This document shows positions 25,934 through 35,183 of a DNA stretch of 64,000 bases, in pieces. Position 1 is the first letter of the stretch. Each line of letters starts with the position of its first letter. Below the pieces are notes generated by a model. The model saw only the letters and a program-made list of their open reading frames with translations, was not told the origin of the DNA and searched no databases. The stretch lies in assembly GCA_036268775.1 (NCBI GenBank), contig DATATM010000030.1, forward strand, positions 40,991 to 104,990, written 5' to 3'. The DNA is from DASZIT01 sp036268775 (GTDB lineage: Bacteria; Actinomycetota; Acidimicrobiia; Acidimicrobiales; RAAP-2). A program made the translations under genes and the position numbers.

Positions 25934-25943
25934 GGTGATCACC
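25934..25943. promoter_or_regulatory. perfect palindrome GGTGATCACC upstream of the GH16 gene
   Basis: A 10-bp perfect palindrome, GGTGATCACC, lies in an A/T-rich patch (TTTGTTTACTTTTGGTGATC). It contains GTG...CAC half-sites like those bound by CRP/FNR-family regulators in actinomycetes. TATAGG at about 25947-25952 could be a -10, some 60 bases before the GH16 start. Candidate operator only. Confidence 0.45.
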
Positions 25944-26010
25944 GGTTATAGGCTGTGCCCCCGACAGGCCTTCTGGTTAGGGTATTCGCACCGAACGGGG
26001 AACGGTAGAC

Positions 26011-27237
26011 ATGTCATCGCAGCGTCCTGGGTCACCTGCTCATCGACGGCAAAAGCCCTCTCCTGCCCACCGCCGGCGGAGCGAACCAGCCCCGCGCCGG
26101 CTGCCCACCTGGTTCGGCTGGCTGTCCTTCGTCGGCACGGTGGCCGCCCTGGTCGCCGCCATCCTGGTTCCGACCCAACTCTCCGCCCTCCCGACCCCGT
26201 TCGCCAACGTGGCCAGCACCACCCCGAACAGCGACCCGTTGAACCTGGGCGGTCTGTTCGGGTTTATCTTCCCCACCCCTTCGACCACCACCACCACCAC
26301 GACGACGGTGCCTCCGACCACCACCACCACATCCACCACCACGACGACCACCACCACCACGACAACGACGGCGCCGCCCACCACCACCACCACGACCACC
26401 ACCGTGCCGGGCCAGCCGAACCCACCGGACTGTGGCGGCAACCCGACCGTCGTCTCCAGCGGCATCACCTGGGGCTGTACCTTCGACACCGAGTTCACCG
26501 GCACCACTCTCGACCCCAGTTGGGTGCCGGTGGCCACCGCCACCAGTGGTTACACCTCCGGGCAGACCGCCTGCTTCGAAAACAGCCCCAACAACATCTC
26601 GGTCGGGAACGGCTATCTCAGCCTGACCGCCCGCAAGGAAGCCGGCTACTTCACCTGCGTGGATCCCTACGGCAGCTTCACCACCCAGTACACCAGCGGT
26701 ACCGTCGCCACCTACAACACCTTCGACCAGGCCTACGGGCGATTCGAGGTGATGGCCAAGGTGCCGACGTCCACCATCGCCGGCCTCCAGTCGTCCTTCT
26801 GGCTCTACCCGCAGAACTCCAACTACGGGGCGTGGCCGGCGTCGGGCGAGATCGACATAGCCGAGGAGTACAGCCAGTACGCCGATCGGGCCATCCCCTA
26901 CATCCATTACCTCTACAACTCGTCGACCACCAACGTGCTGACCAACACCAACGTGGTCACCAACAACTACTGCCTCATCAACCAGGGCCAGTTCAACGAC
27001 TATGTCGTCGAGTGGACCCCGACGTCGATCACCGTGCTGTTCAACGGTCAGACCTGCCTGGTCGACCACTGGGTCCCCCAGGCTCCCGAGACCGCCCCCC
27101 AGCCGTTCGATCAGCCGTTCTTCATCAACCTCACCCAGGCGCTGGGCGTCGCCACCAACAACTTCAACCCGTCGACCACCCAACTCCCGGCCACCACCGA
27201 GGTCCAGTTCGTACGGGTCTGGAAGCAGCTGCCCTGA
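26011..27237 (+). CDS. anchored GH16-family glycosyl hydrolase with a Thr-rich linker
   Basis: 408 residues. A basic N-terminus (1-35) and one hydrophobic helix (about 35-58) act as signal anchor. A Thr/Pro linker encoded by runs of ACC/ACG (about 26281-26405) spans residues 90-131. The catalytic domain (about 138-406) is GH16: the strand motif GEIDIAE (E-x-D-x-x-E near residue 283) holds the nucleophile and acid/base, and VEWTPTSITVLFNG and VQFVRVWKQ mark the sandwich fold. GH16 enzymes cleave beta-1,3/1,4-glucans, laminarin, agarose-type galactans or related polymers. The substrate and whether it stays membrane-bound cannot be told from sequence. A palindromic operator candidate lies upstream. 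Confidence 0.9.
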   Translation: MSSQRPGSPAHRRQKPSPAHRRRSEPAPRRLPTWFGWLSFVGTVAALVAAILVPTQLSALPTPFANVASTTPNSDPLNLGGLFGFIFPTPSTTTTTTTTVPPTTTTTSTTTTTTTTTTTTAPPTTTTTTTTVPGQPNPPDCGGNPTVVSSGITWGCTFDTEFTGTTLDPSWVPVATATSGYTSGQTACFENSPNNISVGNGYLSLTARKEAGYFTCVDPYGSFTTQYTSGTVATYNTFDQAYGRFEVMAKVPTSTIAGLQSSFWLYPQNSNYGAWPASGEIDIAEEYSQYADRAIPYIHYLYNSSTTNVLTNTNVVTNNYCLINQGQFNDYVVEWTPTSITVLFNGQTCLVDHWVPQAPETAPQPFDQPFFINLTQALGVATNNFNPSTTQLPATTEVQFVRVWKQLP

Positions 27238-27254
27238 CCCGCTGACCCGACGGA

Positions 27255-28877
27255 TTATCGCGACCAGGCGGTCACCCCGGCCAGCCGGGTCTCCGACACC
27301 GTGATGCCGGCAATGGCGTCGGGGTCCACCCGGCGGGGATCGTCGGAGAGGATGGCGAGGTCGGCGTATTTCCCCACCGTCAGCGAGCCCAGCTGGGCGT
27401 CGGTGTGGGTCTGCCAGGCGGCGTCGATGGTCACCCCCCGGAGGGCGGTGTCGACGTCCACGCACTCGGCCGGGTTGAGGACGTCACCGCCGTCGAACAG
27501 CTTCCGGGTCACCGCCGTCTGCACGTGACGGAGGGCGCCGAGCGGCGACACCGAGTAGTCGGAGTGGAAGCTGGGTCGGAGCCCGTGGCGGTGGGCCGAC
27601 GCCACCGGATCGAGGAGCAGGGCCCGTTCCGGGCCGAAGATGTCGTCCCGGAACACCCGCCCCCAGTAGTAGAGGTGGTTCATCAAGAAGCTGGGCGACA
27701 CCCCGAGCCTCGCCATGGCTTGGAGGTGCTCCGGACGGGCCAGCGAACAGTGCTCGATGCGATGGCGGAGATCGGTGGCCGGCCGACCCTGGCCCGGTTC
27801 CTCCCCGAGCACCGTCCCGTAGGCGGCCACCACCCGGTCGATGGCGGCGTCACCGTTGGCGTGGACCATGGCCTGCCATCCGTGACGGTGGGCGTCACCG
27901 ATGGCCTCCACCAGCTCCTCCTCGGCGAGGTTGGCCGCTCCCCGTCCGTCGGTGCCGAGGTAGGGGTCACGCAGGAAGCCGGAATACCCCTGGTTCGAGC
28001 CGTCGCTGATCACCTTCCGGCTGATGGCCCGCACCATGTCATCGCCGGCCCCGGGTTCGATCCCGGCCTGTTCCCAGCTGGACCGCACCTGGTCGAGCAA
28101 GGCGGCGGTGACCCGGACCGGCAAGGGTCGATCGCTCTGGAGGTGACGGAGGAGGTCGAGCTCGACCGTCCCGAACACCCCGCCGGTGGCGGCCTCGTGG
28201 ACCTTGGTGATCCCCACCGCCGCGGCCCGCTCCATGATCCTCCGCAGCCCGGCCACCAGGTCGTCGTGGGAGAGCTTGGGGATGGCGTCGATGATCCGGG
28301 ACTCCGCCGCCATCTCCCCGACCACCCCGGTGAGATGCCCGTCCCGCCGCTGGAACACGCCGCCGGGGGGATCGGGGGTCCGGTCGTCGATCCCCACCAG
28401 TTCGAATGCCTTGGAGTTGACGTAGAGGAAGTGCATCGAGGCATTCATCACCGCCACCGGATGGTCGGGCGCCACCCGGTCGAGGATCTCGGAGGTGAGG
28501 TCGGGTTGACCGGGGAACAGGGAGGGATCGAAGAGCTGCCCGATCAGCCACTCCCCCGGGGCCAAGCCCGCCGCCGCCGCCCGCAGGCGAGCCACCACGT
28601 CGTCGAGGCTTCGGTTGGTGAACGGGGAACAGTCGACGGCGGCGTCGAAGAGGACCGAGGTCCACAGATGCATGTGCGGCTCGACCATCCCCGGCATGGC
28701 CACTCGGTCGCCGAGGTCGAGCAGTTCGGTGCCCGGTCCCCGGAGGCCGTCGAGTTCCTGGCGGGTGCCCAAGGCGCGGATCCGACCGCCGTGGACCGCC
28801 ATTGCCTCCGCCTCCGGCCGGGACGGGTCCATGGTGACGATGGCGCCGACCACCAGGAGGTCGGCGTGGCCCTCCAT
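27255..28877 (-). CDS. amidohydrolase (YtcJ/TIM-barrel metal-dependent hydrolase)
   Basis: 540 residues from the ATG at 28877, which matches the family's usual N-terminus (ADLLVVGAIVTMDP). An earlier ATG at 28994 overlaps the preceding gene's stop by seven bases and may be used, adding 39 residues. Metal ligands: PHMHLW (His-x-His, about 66-68), a later His pair in the barrel (VHANGDAA, HRIEHC) and a terminal Asp in FHSDYSVSP. This is the amidohydrolase_3/YtcJ group, acting on cyclic amides, imides or formyl-type bonds. Cytoplasmic; substrate unknown. It ends the SNF2 operon. Confidence 0.87.
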   Translation of the reverse strand: MEGHADLLVVGAIVTMDPSRPEAEAMAVHGGRIRALGTRQELDGLRGPGTELLDLGDRVAMPGMVEPHMHLWTSVLFDAAVDCSPFTNRSLDDVVARLRAAAAGLAPGEWLIGQLFDPSLFPGQPDLTSEILDRVAPDHPVAVMNASMHFLYVNSKAFELVGIDDRTPDPPGGVFQRRDGHLTGVVGEMAAESRIIDAIPKLSHDDLVAGLRRIMERAAAVGITKVHEAATGGVFGTVELDLLRHLQSDRPLPVRVTAALLDQVRSSWEQAGIEPGAGDDMVRAISRKVISDGSNQGYSGFLRDPYLGTDGRGAANLAEEELVEAIGDAHRHGWQAMVHANGDAAIDRVVAAYGTVLGEEPGQGRPATDLRHRIEHCSLARPEHLQAMARLGVSPSFLMNHLYYWGRVFRDDIFGPERALLLDPVASAHRHGLRPSFHSDYSVSPLGALRHVQTAVTRKLFDGGDVLNPAECVDVDTALRGVTIDAAWQTHTDAQLGSLTVGKYADLAILSDDPRRVDPDAIAGITVSETRLAGVTAWSR

Positions 28878-28987
28878 CGCCGGCAACGGAGCCGCCGCCC
28901 GCCGGGATCGCGGGCCCTCGGGGACGCGCTTGAGCTGGACCCGACGGGCCAACTCCGGGTGCGGCTGGCAGCAGTGCCCGACCGGGG

Positions 28988-29650
28988 TCACCATGCCAAC
29001 TCGCTTTCCTCGAATGGCGGCCCGTCGGGATCCCAGCCGTTGCGGGTCTTCCGATACGGGTGCCAGTAGCCGTCCTGGCCCAACCGCAGCTGTTCGTCGT
29101 CATGGGTCAACCGGTTTCGCCGGGTGATGGCCGAGGGTCCCAATCGCTCGCGACCCGGGTCGAGCTGGCCGGGTTGGGGATCCCACGATTCGACCAGGGC
29201 GGCGAAGCCCCCCGCCCCTCCGTCCCGCCAGGCCAACGCCCGGCGCTCCAGTTCCCGGGGGGCGATCCCGGTGCTCCGGGCCAGCTCGCTGACGGTCGGG
29301 CCGAGGTCGGCATCGGCGAAGTCCGACTCGAAGAGGGCGGCGGCCCACCGGGCCAGGTCCTGATCGACCGACAGGTCGAGTCCGGTCTCCACATCCCCCG
29401 ACGCCAGGGCCCAGGCCCGGGTGGCGGCGTCATAGGCCAGCACCCGTAGTGAGTCAGCCCGGACTCCCTGGTCGCCGGGCAGGTCGGTCACCCCGATGTT
29501 CGGGCGGCCCGGCACCCGGGGCGGTGAGGGCATGGCCGGCACCGGACCGGGGGTGCGGGACCAGGCGTCGCTGGCGGCTATCCCCTCGTCCAGCTCGACC
29601 GGGTCGATCGGCAGGGTGACCGGGTCCACCGGTTTCTTCGGTCGGCTCAT
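28988..29650 (-). CDS. hypothetical protein in the SNF2-helicase operon
   Basis: 220 residues from the ATG at 29650, overlapping the helicase stop by four bases (ATGA). The N-terminal 60 residues are Pro-rich; a middle helical region (about 70-165) is rich in Ala, Arg and Asp; the end contains WHPYRKTRNGWDPDGPPFEESELAW, a Trp-rich segment. No enzyme motif, zinc site or membrane helix is visible. Its coupled position suggests a partner of the helicase, for example a DNA- or RNA-binding accessory factor, which is inference. No family is recognised. Confidence 0.7.
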   Translation of the reverse strand: MSRPKKPVDPVTLPIDPVELDEGIAASDAWSRTPGPVPAMPSPPRVPGRPNIGVTDLPGDQGVRADSLRVLAYDAATRAWALASGDVETGLDLSVDQDLARWAAALFESDFADADLGPTVSELARSTGIAPRELERRALAWRDGGAGGFAALVESWDPQPGQLDPGRERLGPSAITRRNRLTHDDEQLRLGQDGYWHPYRKTRNGWDPDGPPFEESELAW

Positions 29651-32511
29651 CGGTCGTCGCTCCCGGAGCTGAGGGTGACCAGTTCGGCCAACTGGTCGTC
29701 GGAGAGCTCGGTCAACCACGCCTCGCCCTCCCCCACCACCACGTCGGCCAGATTGCGCTTCCGCTCGAGCATGATGGCGATCCGGTCCTCCAGGGTGCCT
29801 TCGGTGATCAGCCGGTGGACCTGCACCGGTCGATCCTGGCCGATCCGGTGGGCGCGGTCGGTGGCCTGATCTTCCACCGCCGGGTTCCACCAGCGGTCGA
29901 AGTGGATGACGTGGGTGGCCCGGGTGAGGTTGAGGCCGACCCCGCCGGCTTTCAACGAGAGGAGGAACACCGGCGCCGCCCCGGCCTGGAAGTCCTCCAC
30001 CATCTGCTCCCGGCGGTGGCTGGCCACCCCGCCGTGGAGGAACCGGGTCCCCACCCCGAGCTCCTTCAACCGGGACTCGATGAGGGTGAGCATCTCCACG
30101 AACTGGCTGAACACCAACACCGATTCCCCCTCGGCCAGGATCACCTCGAGGAGCTCCTCCAGTGCCGACAGCTTCCCCGACCGGTCGGGCACCGGACCCG
30201 GCTCGTGGAGGTACTGGGCCGGGTGGTTGCAGATTTGCTTCAACACCGTCAGCAACCGGAGCACCAACCCCCGCCGGGAGATCCCGCTCCGCTCGGCGAT
30301 CACCGCCAACGCTTCGGTCACCTCGCCGGCATACAACGACGCCTGCTCCGGGGTGAGGGGGACGGGGAGGTCGGAGACCGTCCGGGGGGGCAGTTCCGGG
30401 GAGATGGCCGGATCGCTCTTCCGCCGCCGGAGCAGGAACGGACGGATGACCCGGGTGAGCCGATCGGTGACTTCGACATCGTGGTAGCGCTCGACCGGCA
30501 CCGCCACCGACCGGCGGAACCGGCGCAGGGGGCCGAGGAGCCCGGGGGCGGTCCAGTCGAGGATCGACCAGAGCTCGGTGAGGCGATTCTCCACCGGGGT
30601 GCCGGTCAGCGCCACCCGGGCCTCCGAGGGGATGGCCCGCAGTGACCGGGCCGTCTCCGAGTGGGGGTTCTTGGCGTGCTGGGCCTCGTCGGCCACCACC
30701 AGGGAGAAGCCGGCCCCCGCCAGCACCTGATGGTCGCGGCGCACCACCCCGTAGGTGGCCAGCACCACTTCGTCCTCGGCCAGGTCCTCCAGGTGGCGGT
30801 CGCCACCGTGATACCGGCGCACCGGCACCCCGGGGGCGAAGCGTTGCAGCTCCCGTTCCCAGTTCCCGAGCAGGGAGGTGGGACAGACGACCAGCATGGT
30901 CCCCTGGCCCCGGGCCCGCCGGTGGAGATGGAGCCCGATGACCTGGATCGTCTTGCCCAGCCCCATGTCGTCGGCCAGGCACCCGCCCAGCCCGAGGTGG
31001 CACATCTGCTCGAGCCAGGCCACCCCCCGGAGCTGGTAGGGGCGGAGCTCGCCGACCAGCCCGGGCGGCGGGTCGGCGCGGCCGATCGACGCGTCCTCGC
31101 CCAGCTTGGCCAGCCGCTCGACCAGTTCGGTGATGGCGCCGTTGGCCACCACCGGTACCTGCTCACCGTCGATGTGGGCGTGGCCGCCGAGCAGCGACCC
31201 GATGGCCTCGCCGCTCCCCATCCGGCCGACCCGGCCAGAGGTGGCTTTCTCCACCAGGGAGAGATCGGCCATCATCCACCGGCCGCGGAGCCGGACGATC
31301 CCGCCCTTGGCGCCGGACAGGCGGGCGAGTTCCTCTTCGGAGAGCACCACCCCGTCCATCGCCACCCGCCACCGGAACTCGAGGACGGTGTCGAGGGTGA
31401 GGGCCCCGACCAGCGGGGTGCCGGTGTCCGACGGTGGCGAGGAGATGGCCGCCTCCAGACTCAGCCCGGTGGCGGAGAGATGGGACGGCCAGACCACCTC
31501 GATCCCCGCGCCCCTAAGTGCGGCTCCCCCGGTGCCGGCCAGGTCCTCCACCCGGGCATCGTCGAGGTGGAGGACCCCCGAGGTTCCCTTCTCGGTCAAT
31601 GGGAGCAGGGGCGGCCAGGCCCGAGTCCCGCGGTGCAGCGCCATCCGCAGCTCTTCGTCCACCTCCCCGCCGAAGCTCGCCCGCAGTTCGGAGGCCAACC
31701 CGACCAGATCGGTCTGGTCCACCACCAGGTTCGGGTCGTCGCGGCTGGTCAGCTGGATCACCCCGCGGGCGGTCGCCCCGCCGCCGCCGTCAACCGGCTC
31801 CTCCAGGAACTCCACCCGGAGGGCGACGGCCGGGCCGGTGTCGATGCCCGGTTCGGCCCGGGCCAGCCAGTGGCGGAGGTCGCCGACCGATTGCGGCTCC
31901 GGGGCGGAGAAGAGGGGCGAGCCGGCCACCAGCGGTGCCCCCGGGGTCCGGACCAGCGCATCGGCCAGTGCATCCCAGGCCGCCCGGATCAGCCACGACG
32001 GGGAGTGGAGCCGCACCGGGGTCGACCCTTCGATGGGGAGGGCGTGGGCCCAGGCCGGGAAGGCGGCGGCCAGCTCCTCCAGGAGGTCGAGGTCGACCGG
32101 CCCGAGCGGCCCGGCTCGCCACCCGTCGTGGCCGGCGGCGGTCACCGTCGGGAAGAGCCGGCCACGGGCCACCACCCCGAGTCCGGCGGTCATCACCGAG
32201 GCCCACACCAACGCGCTGGGGCGGGGTGGTGTCATCGGATGACTGCTCTCCAGCTCCATCAACAGCGGGAGCATCTCGGCGATCGACAGGGAGGTGGCCG
32301 CCACCCGTCGCCGGCGGATGGTCTTGCCCGCCGACGCCGCCACCTCCACCCCCGGCTCGGCACTCTGGGTCGGGTCGAAGACGACAAACCGGCCGGCGCG
32401 GGGAGGGTCGGCGGGTTGGAAGCTGATCTCCCGACCGGCCAACGCCCGGAGGGCGACTCCACCATCGGACTCGTCGAGCCAGTCCTGTGTATCGGTAGAG
32501 CTCAGAGGCAT
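29647..32511 (-). CDS. SNF2-family DNA-dependent ATPase/helicase
   Basis: 954 residues. The first about 470 residues are a family-specific N-terminal region with little motif content. The SF2 helicase core follows: LADDMGLGKT (Walker A, about 517-526), DEAQH (about 620), ALTGTPVENRL, then the C-terminal lobe with FSQFVEMLTLI, FLLSLKAGGVGLNLT and the SNF2-specific DRAHRIGQ. This fits bacterial Snf2 proteins that move along double-stranded DNA and remodel protein-DNA complexes, often in repair or in RNA-polymerase recycling. It is the first gene of a coupled three-gene minus-strand operon. Confidence 0.93.
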   Translation of the reverse strand: MPLSSTDTQDWLDESDGGVALRALAGREISFQPADPPRAGRFVVFDPTQSAEPGVEVAASAGKTIRRRRVAATSLSIAEMLPLLMELESSHPMTPPRPSALVWASVMTAGLGVVARGRLFPTVTAAGHDGWRAGPLGPVDLDLLEELAAAFPAWAHALPIEGSTPVRLHSPSWLIRAAWDALADALVRTPGAPLVAGSPLFSAPEPQSVGDLRHWLARAEPGIDTGPAVALRVEFLEEPVDGGGGATARGVIQLTSRDDPNLVVDQTDLVGLASELRASFGGEVDEELRMALHRGTRAWPPLLPLTEKGTSGVLHLDDARVEDLAGTGGAALRGAGIEVVWPSHLSATGLSLEAAISSPPSDTGTPLVGALTLDTVLEFRWRVAMDGVVLSEEELARLSGAKGGIVRLRGRWMMADLSLVEKATSGRVGRMGSGEAIGSLLGGHAHIDGEQVPVVANGAITELVERLAKLGEDASIGRADPPPGLVGELRPYQLRGVAWLEQMCHLGLGGCLADDMGLGKTIQVIGLHLHRRARGQGTMLVVCPTSLLGNWERELQRFAPGVPVRRYHGGDRHLEDLAEDEVVLATYGVVRRDHQVLAGAGFSLVVADEAQHAKNPHSETARSLRAIPSEARVALTGTPVENRLTELWSILDWTAPGLLGPLRRFRRSVAVPVERYHDVEVTDRLTRVIRPFLLRRRKSDPAISPELPPRTVSDLPVPLTPEQASLYAGEVTEALAVIAERSGISRRGLVLRLLTVLKQICNHPAQYLHEPGPVPDRSGKLSALEELLEVILAEGESVLVFSQFVEMLTLIESRLKELGVGTRFLHGGVASHRREQMVEDFQAGAAPVFLLSLKAGGVGLNLTRATHVIHFDRWWNPAVEDQATDRAHRIGQDRPVQVHRLITEGTLEDRIAIMLERKRNLADVVVGEGEAWLTELSDDQLAELVTLSSGSDDR

Positions 32512-32575
32512 GCCACGGCAAAACTATCCCGGTTCCCGACCCGCTCCGCCCGCGCCCACCTCGGGGCAGCCCAAG

Positions 32576-32659
32576 GGGGAAGGCCACCTCACTTAGTTCT
32601 CAGGGAACGTTTAAAGTCACACGCCCAAAAGGGGTGGACAGAACGAGGTGACCTTCCCC
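32576..32659. repeat. 15-bp inverted repeat in the gap between the SNF2 and LPG-TM genes
   Basis: GGGGAAGGCCACCTC at 32576-32590 and its near-perfect inverse GAGGTGACCTTCCCC at 32645-32659 match at 14 of 15 positions, separated by 54 bases that contain a smaller GTTC/GAAC stem (near 32596-32608). The surrounding 200-bp gap (32512-32711) has no gene. It could be a structured leader, a regulatory hairpin or a transposon-end relic; no transposase is nearby. Confidence 0.6.
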
Positions 32660-32711
32660 ATCCACCACTCCAGCGCGATCCGGGACACGAGTCAAGGGGG
32701 TCCGGAAGGAG

Positions 32712-35183
32712 TCAGATGTAGTCCTTCCGCCGGATCCAGACCAAGGTGGCCCAACCCCAGATCGGGGGCAGATAGGCGGTGACCGCCCGCTGGATGAAGG
32801 TGGCGGCCACCGCGTGGGTCTGGGACAGCCCGGCCGAGGTCAGCCCGAGGATCATCCCGGCCTCCACCACGCCCATCCCTCCCGGCACCGGGGAGACGCC
32901 GCCGAGCATGGAGGCGGCGGTGAGGACCACGATGAGGGTGGCGATGGGGAGATGGTCACCGAAGGCGTGCAGCGCCGCCCCCAGACAGAAGACGATCAGC
33001 AGTTGGGCGGCAATGGCGCCCCCCACCATTTCGGCCAACTTGCGGGGCTGGATGAGGAGGGTCTTCACCTGTTTCCAGACGTCGGTGACCGTCGGGGCGA
33101 GTTTGGCCCGGGCCACCCGCCGCAACCGCGGGACGGCCAGGACGACCCCGAGGAGCACCGCCACCGCCAGGATGATGATGGCCACCAGCCAGACCAGATG
33201 GGAGTGCCCGCCCTTGCCTCCCTGCTTGCCGAGGTGGAGGCTGCCGGCCAACAGCGGGATGGAGATGGCGAAGAGGGCACCCTTCACCACCCAGCTCACC
33301 GAGCTGGCCACCGCCCCCGAGCTCACCGCCGAGGTGACGTCGGAGCCCTGCTTCTGGAAGAACCGCACCCGCATGGCCAGCGGGCCCATCGGGATGGCCA
33401 GGGACACGAAGCTGTTCGACACTTCCAGCGCCACCACCCGTCCGAAGGCGAGCGGGGTCATCGTCGAGCCGATCATCGTGTAGGCGAGGGCCGGGTAGGT
33501 GAGTTGGGCCAGCACGAAGGCGCCGATCACCCACCCCCACTCCGCCCCCCGGATGGTGCTGAAGGAGCGGGACACGTTCAACAGCACCCCGATGAGGGCG
33601 TAGCCGCCGATCAGCGAGCCGCCCACCAGCACCAGGTTCATCCCACTCATCCGCCGGGTCTCCGCCAGCTTCGGCACCTCCACCCCGGTGGCGGCCGCCC
33701 CCTGGGCCCGGAGCTCGGCCAGCAGGGGCTTCGAACCGCGGAGATCCCGAGCAGAGACCGGATCGAGGGCGGCGGCCTGGAGCCTCGGCAGCGCCTTGGC
33801 CACCACCTCGGAGGGAAGCACCCGCATGGCCGAGGCGATGGTCCGCTCCGCCCCCACCTTGAGGGCCAGGGCAGCCAGGGCGGCGGCCACGTCATTGTCG
33901 GACCGCTCCGAGGCGCCGACGAAGGTGGCGTTGCGGAGATCGGTCAGCCCCGCCGTCCCCTCCGGGCCGATGATGATGGTGTCGGAGCTGATCGACCCAT
34001 GGGCAATCCCCGCCTTCCGGAGGACCAGCAACTGAGTCAGGCAGTCATCCAGGGCGCCGTTCTCCAGCGCGGTGTCGGCCCCGAGATCGGCCAACCGGGT
34101 CCCGACCGGTGGCCGGGTGACCAGCACCGCATCGTTGGCCGGCCCGGTCGGTGCCGCCGCCACCACCGAGGGGACGTGGGCCCCACTCCGCTCGGCCATC
34201 AGGGTCAGGTAGGCCTCGTGCTCCACCTGCTGGGTCCGGGTGAGGGTCAGGGTCGGGCCCGAGTCCCGGTAGACGACGAAGCGGTAGAGCTTGTTGAGGA
34301 ACTGGGCATCGACGGCGTCACGGCCGTAGACGGAGACATCCAGCGGCCCGGCGGCGTCGGCCCCCTGGAATCTCGCCACTCCCCAGACCTGGCGGGGCGA
34401 GGCCCCGAGGTCGGTGGCCACGATCCCGAGATCGCCGAGGAGGGTGAGCACCTCCTCCGAAGACGGCAGCCCCAGCGACGAACCGAAGGTCAGGTGCACC
34501 GCCGCCGCCACTCCCCACCCGATGGCGATCGACGCCAGCACACTGGCGGGCAGGCCAGAGCCGTGGATCACGGTGGCGACCGCCAGCAACACGATCACCA
34601 CCTTGGCCACCCGCTGGAGCAGCCGGCTCAAGTACGGGAGGGCGGCCGCCACCACCCCGAGGGTGGCCGCCACTTGGGCCAGGGGGAAAGTGAGATCGAA
34701 CCCGGAAAACGCCGAGGTTGGCGGCCGGCCCCCGTGGGCGCCCAGCACCACTTGCAGCAGGGCGGAGATGCCCCAGGAGGCGAGCCCGGCGAGGGCGACG
34801 TCGCGGATGATCTCCCGACGGCGGGACACCAAGGCGGTGAGGACCAAAAAGGCGATGACCCCGAGCGATCCGACCGTCCAGACGACGGCGACCACCCAAC
34901 GGACACCCTCGGGAGCCGGGAAGAGGAAATGGGCCACCGACTTCTCGAGGTTGGAGTTGGCGCCGGCTATCAGCCAGCAGCACAGCACGATGAGCACCGC
35001 GGCGCCCAACTTCAGACCGTCGCTCCCCCGCCGTTTGGTCTGTCCGTCCCCCCGGGGGGCGAAGACCAGCGAATACCACGCCTCCGCCATCCGGTGGCCG
35101 AGCGGCTTCCGCCGCGGGGACGGGCCCACCGGGACCACCGCGGCGGCGGAGCCGGTCGTCACGTCGGGCCCGGTGCTCACCAT
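32712..35183 (-). CDS. large LPG-synthase-TM membrane protein with a kinase-like central domain
   Basis: 823 residues, ATG at 35183 overlapping the carboxyltransferase stop by seven bases. An N-terminal set of about six helices lies at 55-235. A soluble middle region (about 250-480) resembles a degenerate phosphotransferase or kinase fold (HGSISSDTIII in place of the HGDxxxxN loop, then TDLRNA in place of DFG). A second set of about eight helices (510-823) matches the LPG_synthase_TM/AglD family, with the SPVPGGMGVVEAG loop. Such proteins flip or transfer lipid-linked groups. The altered catalytic residues suggest a pseudokinase. Related multidomain proteins occur in mycobacteria. Confidence 0.82.
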   Translation of the reverse strand: MVSTGPDVTTGSAAAVVPVGPSPRRKPLGHRMAEAWYSLVFAPRGDGQTKRRGSDGLKLGAAVLIVLCCWLIAGANSNLEKSVAHFLFPAPEGVRWVVAVVWTVGSLGVIAFLVLTALVSRRREIIRDVALAGLASWGISALLQVVLGAHGGRPPTSAFSGFDLTFPLAQVAATLGVVAAALPYLSRLLQRVAKVVIVLLAVATVIHGSGLPASVLASIAIGWGVAAAVHLTFGSSLGLPSSEEVLTLLGDLGIVATDLGASPRQVWGVARFQGADAAGPLDVSVYGRDAVDAQFLNKLYRFVVYRDSGPTLTLTRTQQVEHEAYLTLMAERSGAHVPSVVAAAPTGPANDAVLVTRPPVGTRLADLGADTALENGALDDCLTQLLVLRKAGIAHGSISSDTIIIGPEGTAGLTDLRNATFVGASERSDNDVAAALAALALKVGAERTIASAMRVLPSEVVAKALPRLQAAALDPVSARDLRGSKPLLAELRAQGAAATGVEVPKLAETRRMSGMNLVLVGGSLIGGYALIGVLLNVSRSFSTIRGAEWGWVIGAFVLAQLTYPALAYTMIGSTMTPLAFGRVVALEVSNSFVSLAIPMGPLAMRVRFFQKQGSDVTSAVSSGAVASSVSWVVKGALFAISIPLLAGSLHLGKQGGKGGHSHLVWLVAIIILAVAVLLGVVLAVPRLRRVARAKLAPTVTDVWKQVKTLLIQPRKLAEMVGGAIAAQLLIVFCLGAALHAFGDHLPIATLIVVLTAASMLGGVSPVPGGMGVVEAGMILGLTSAGLSQTHAVAATFIQRAVTAYLPPIWGWATLVWIRRKDYI

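Noticed and set aside
32576..32659. Transposon terminal inverted repeats
   Set aside because: The arms enclose only 54 bases, with no transposase or target duplication, so a structural repeat is the simpler view.
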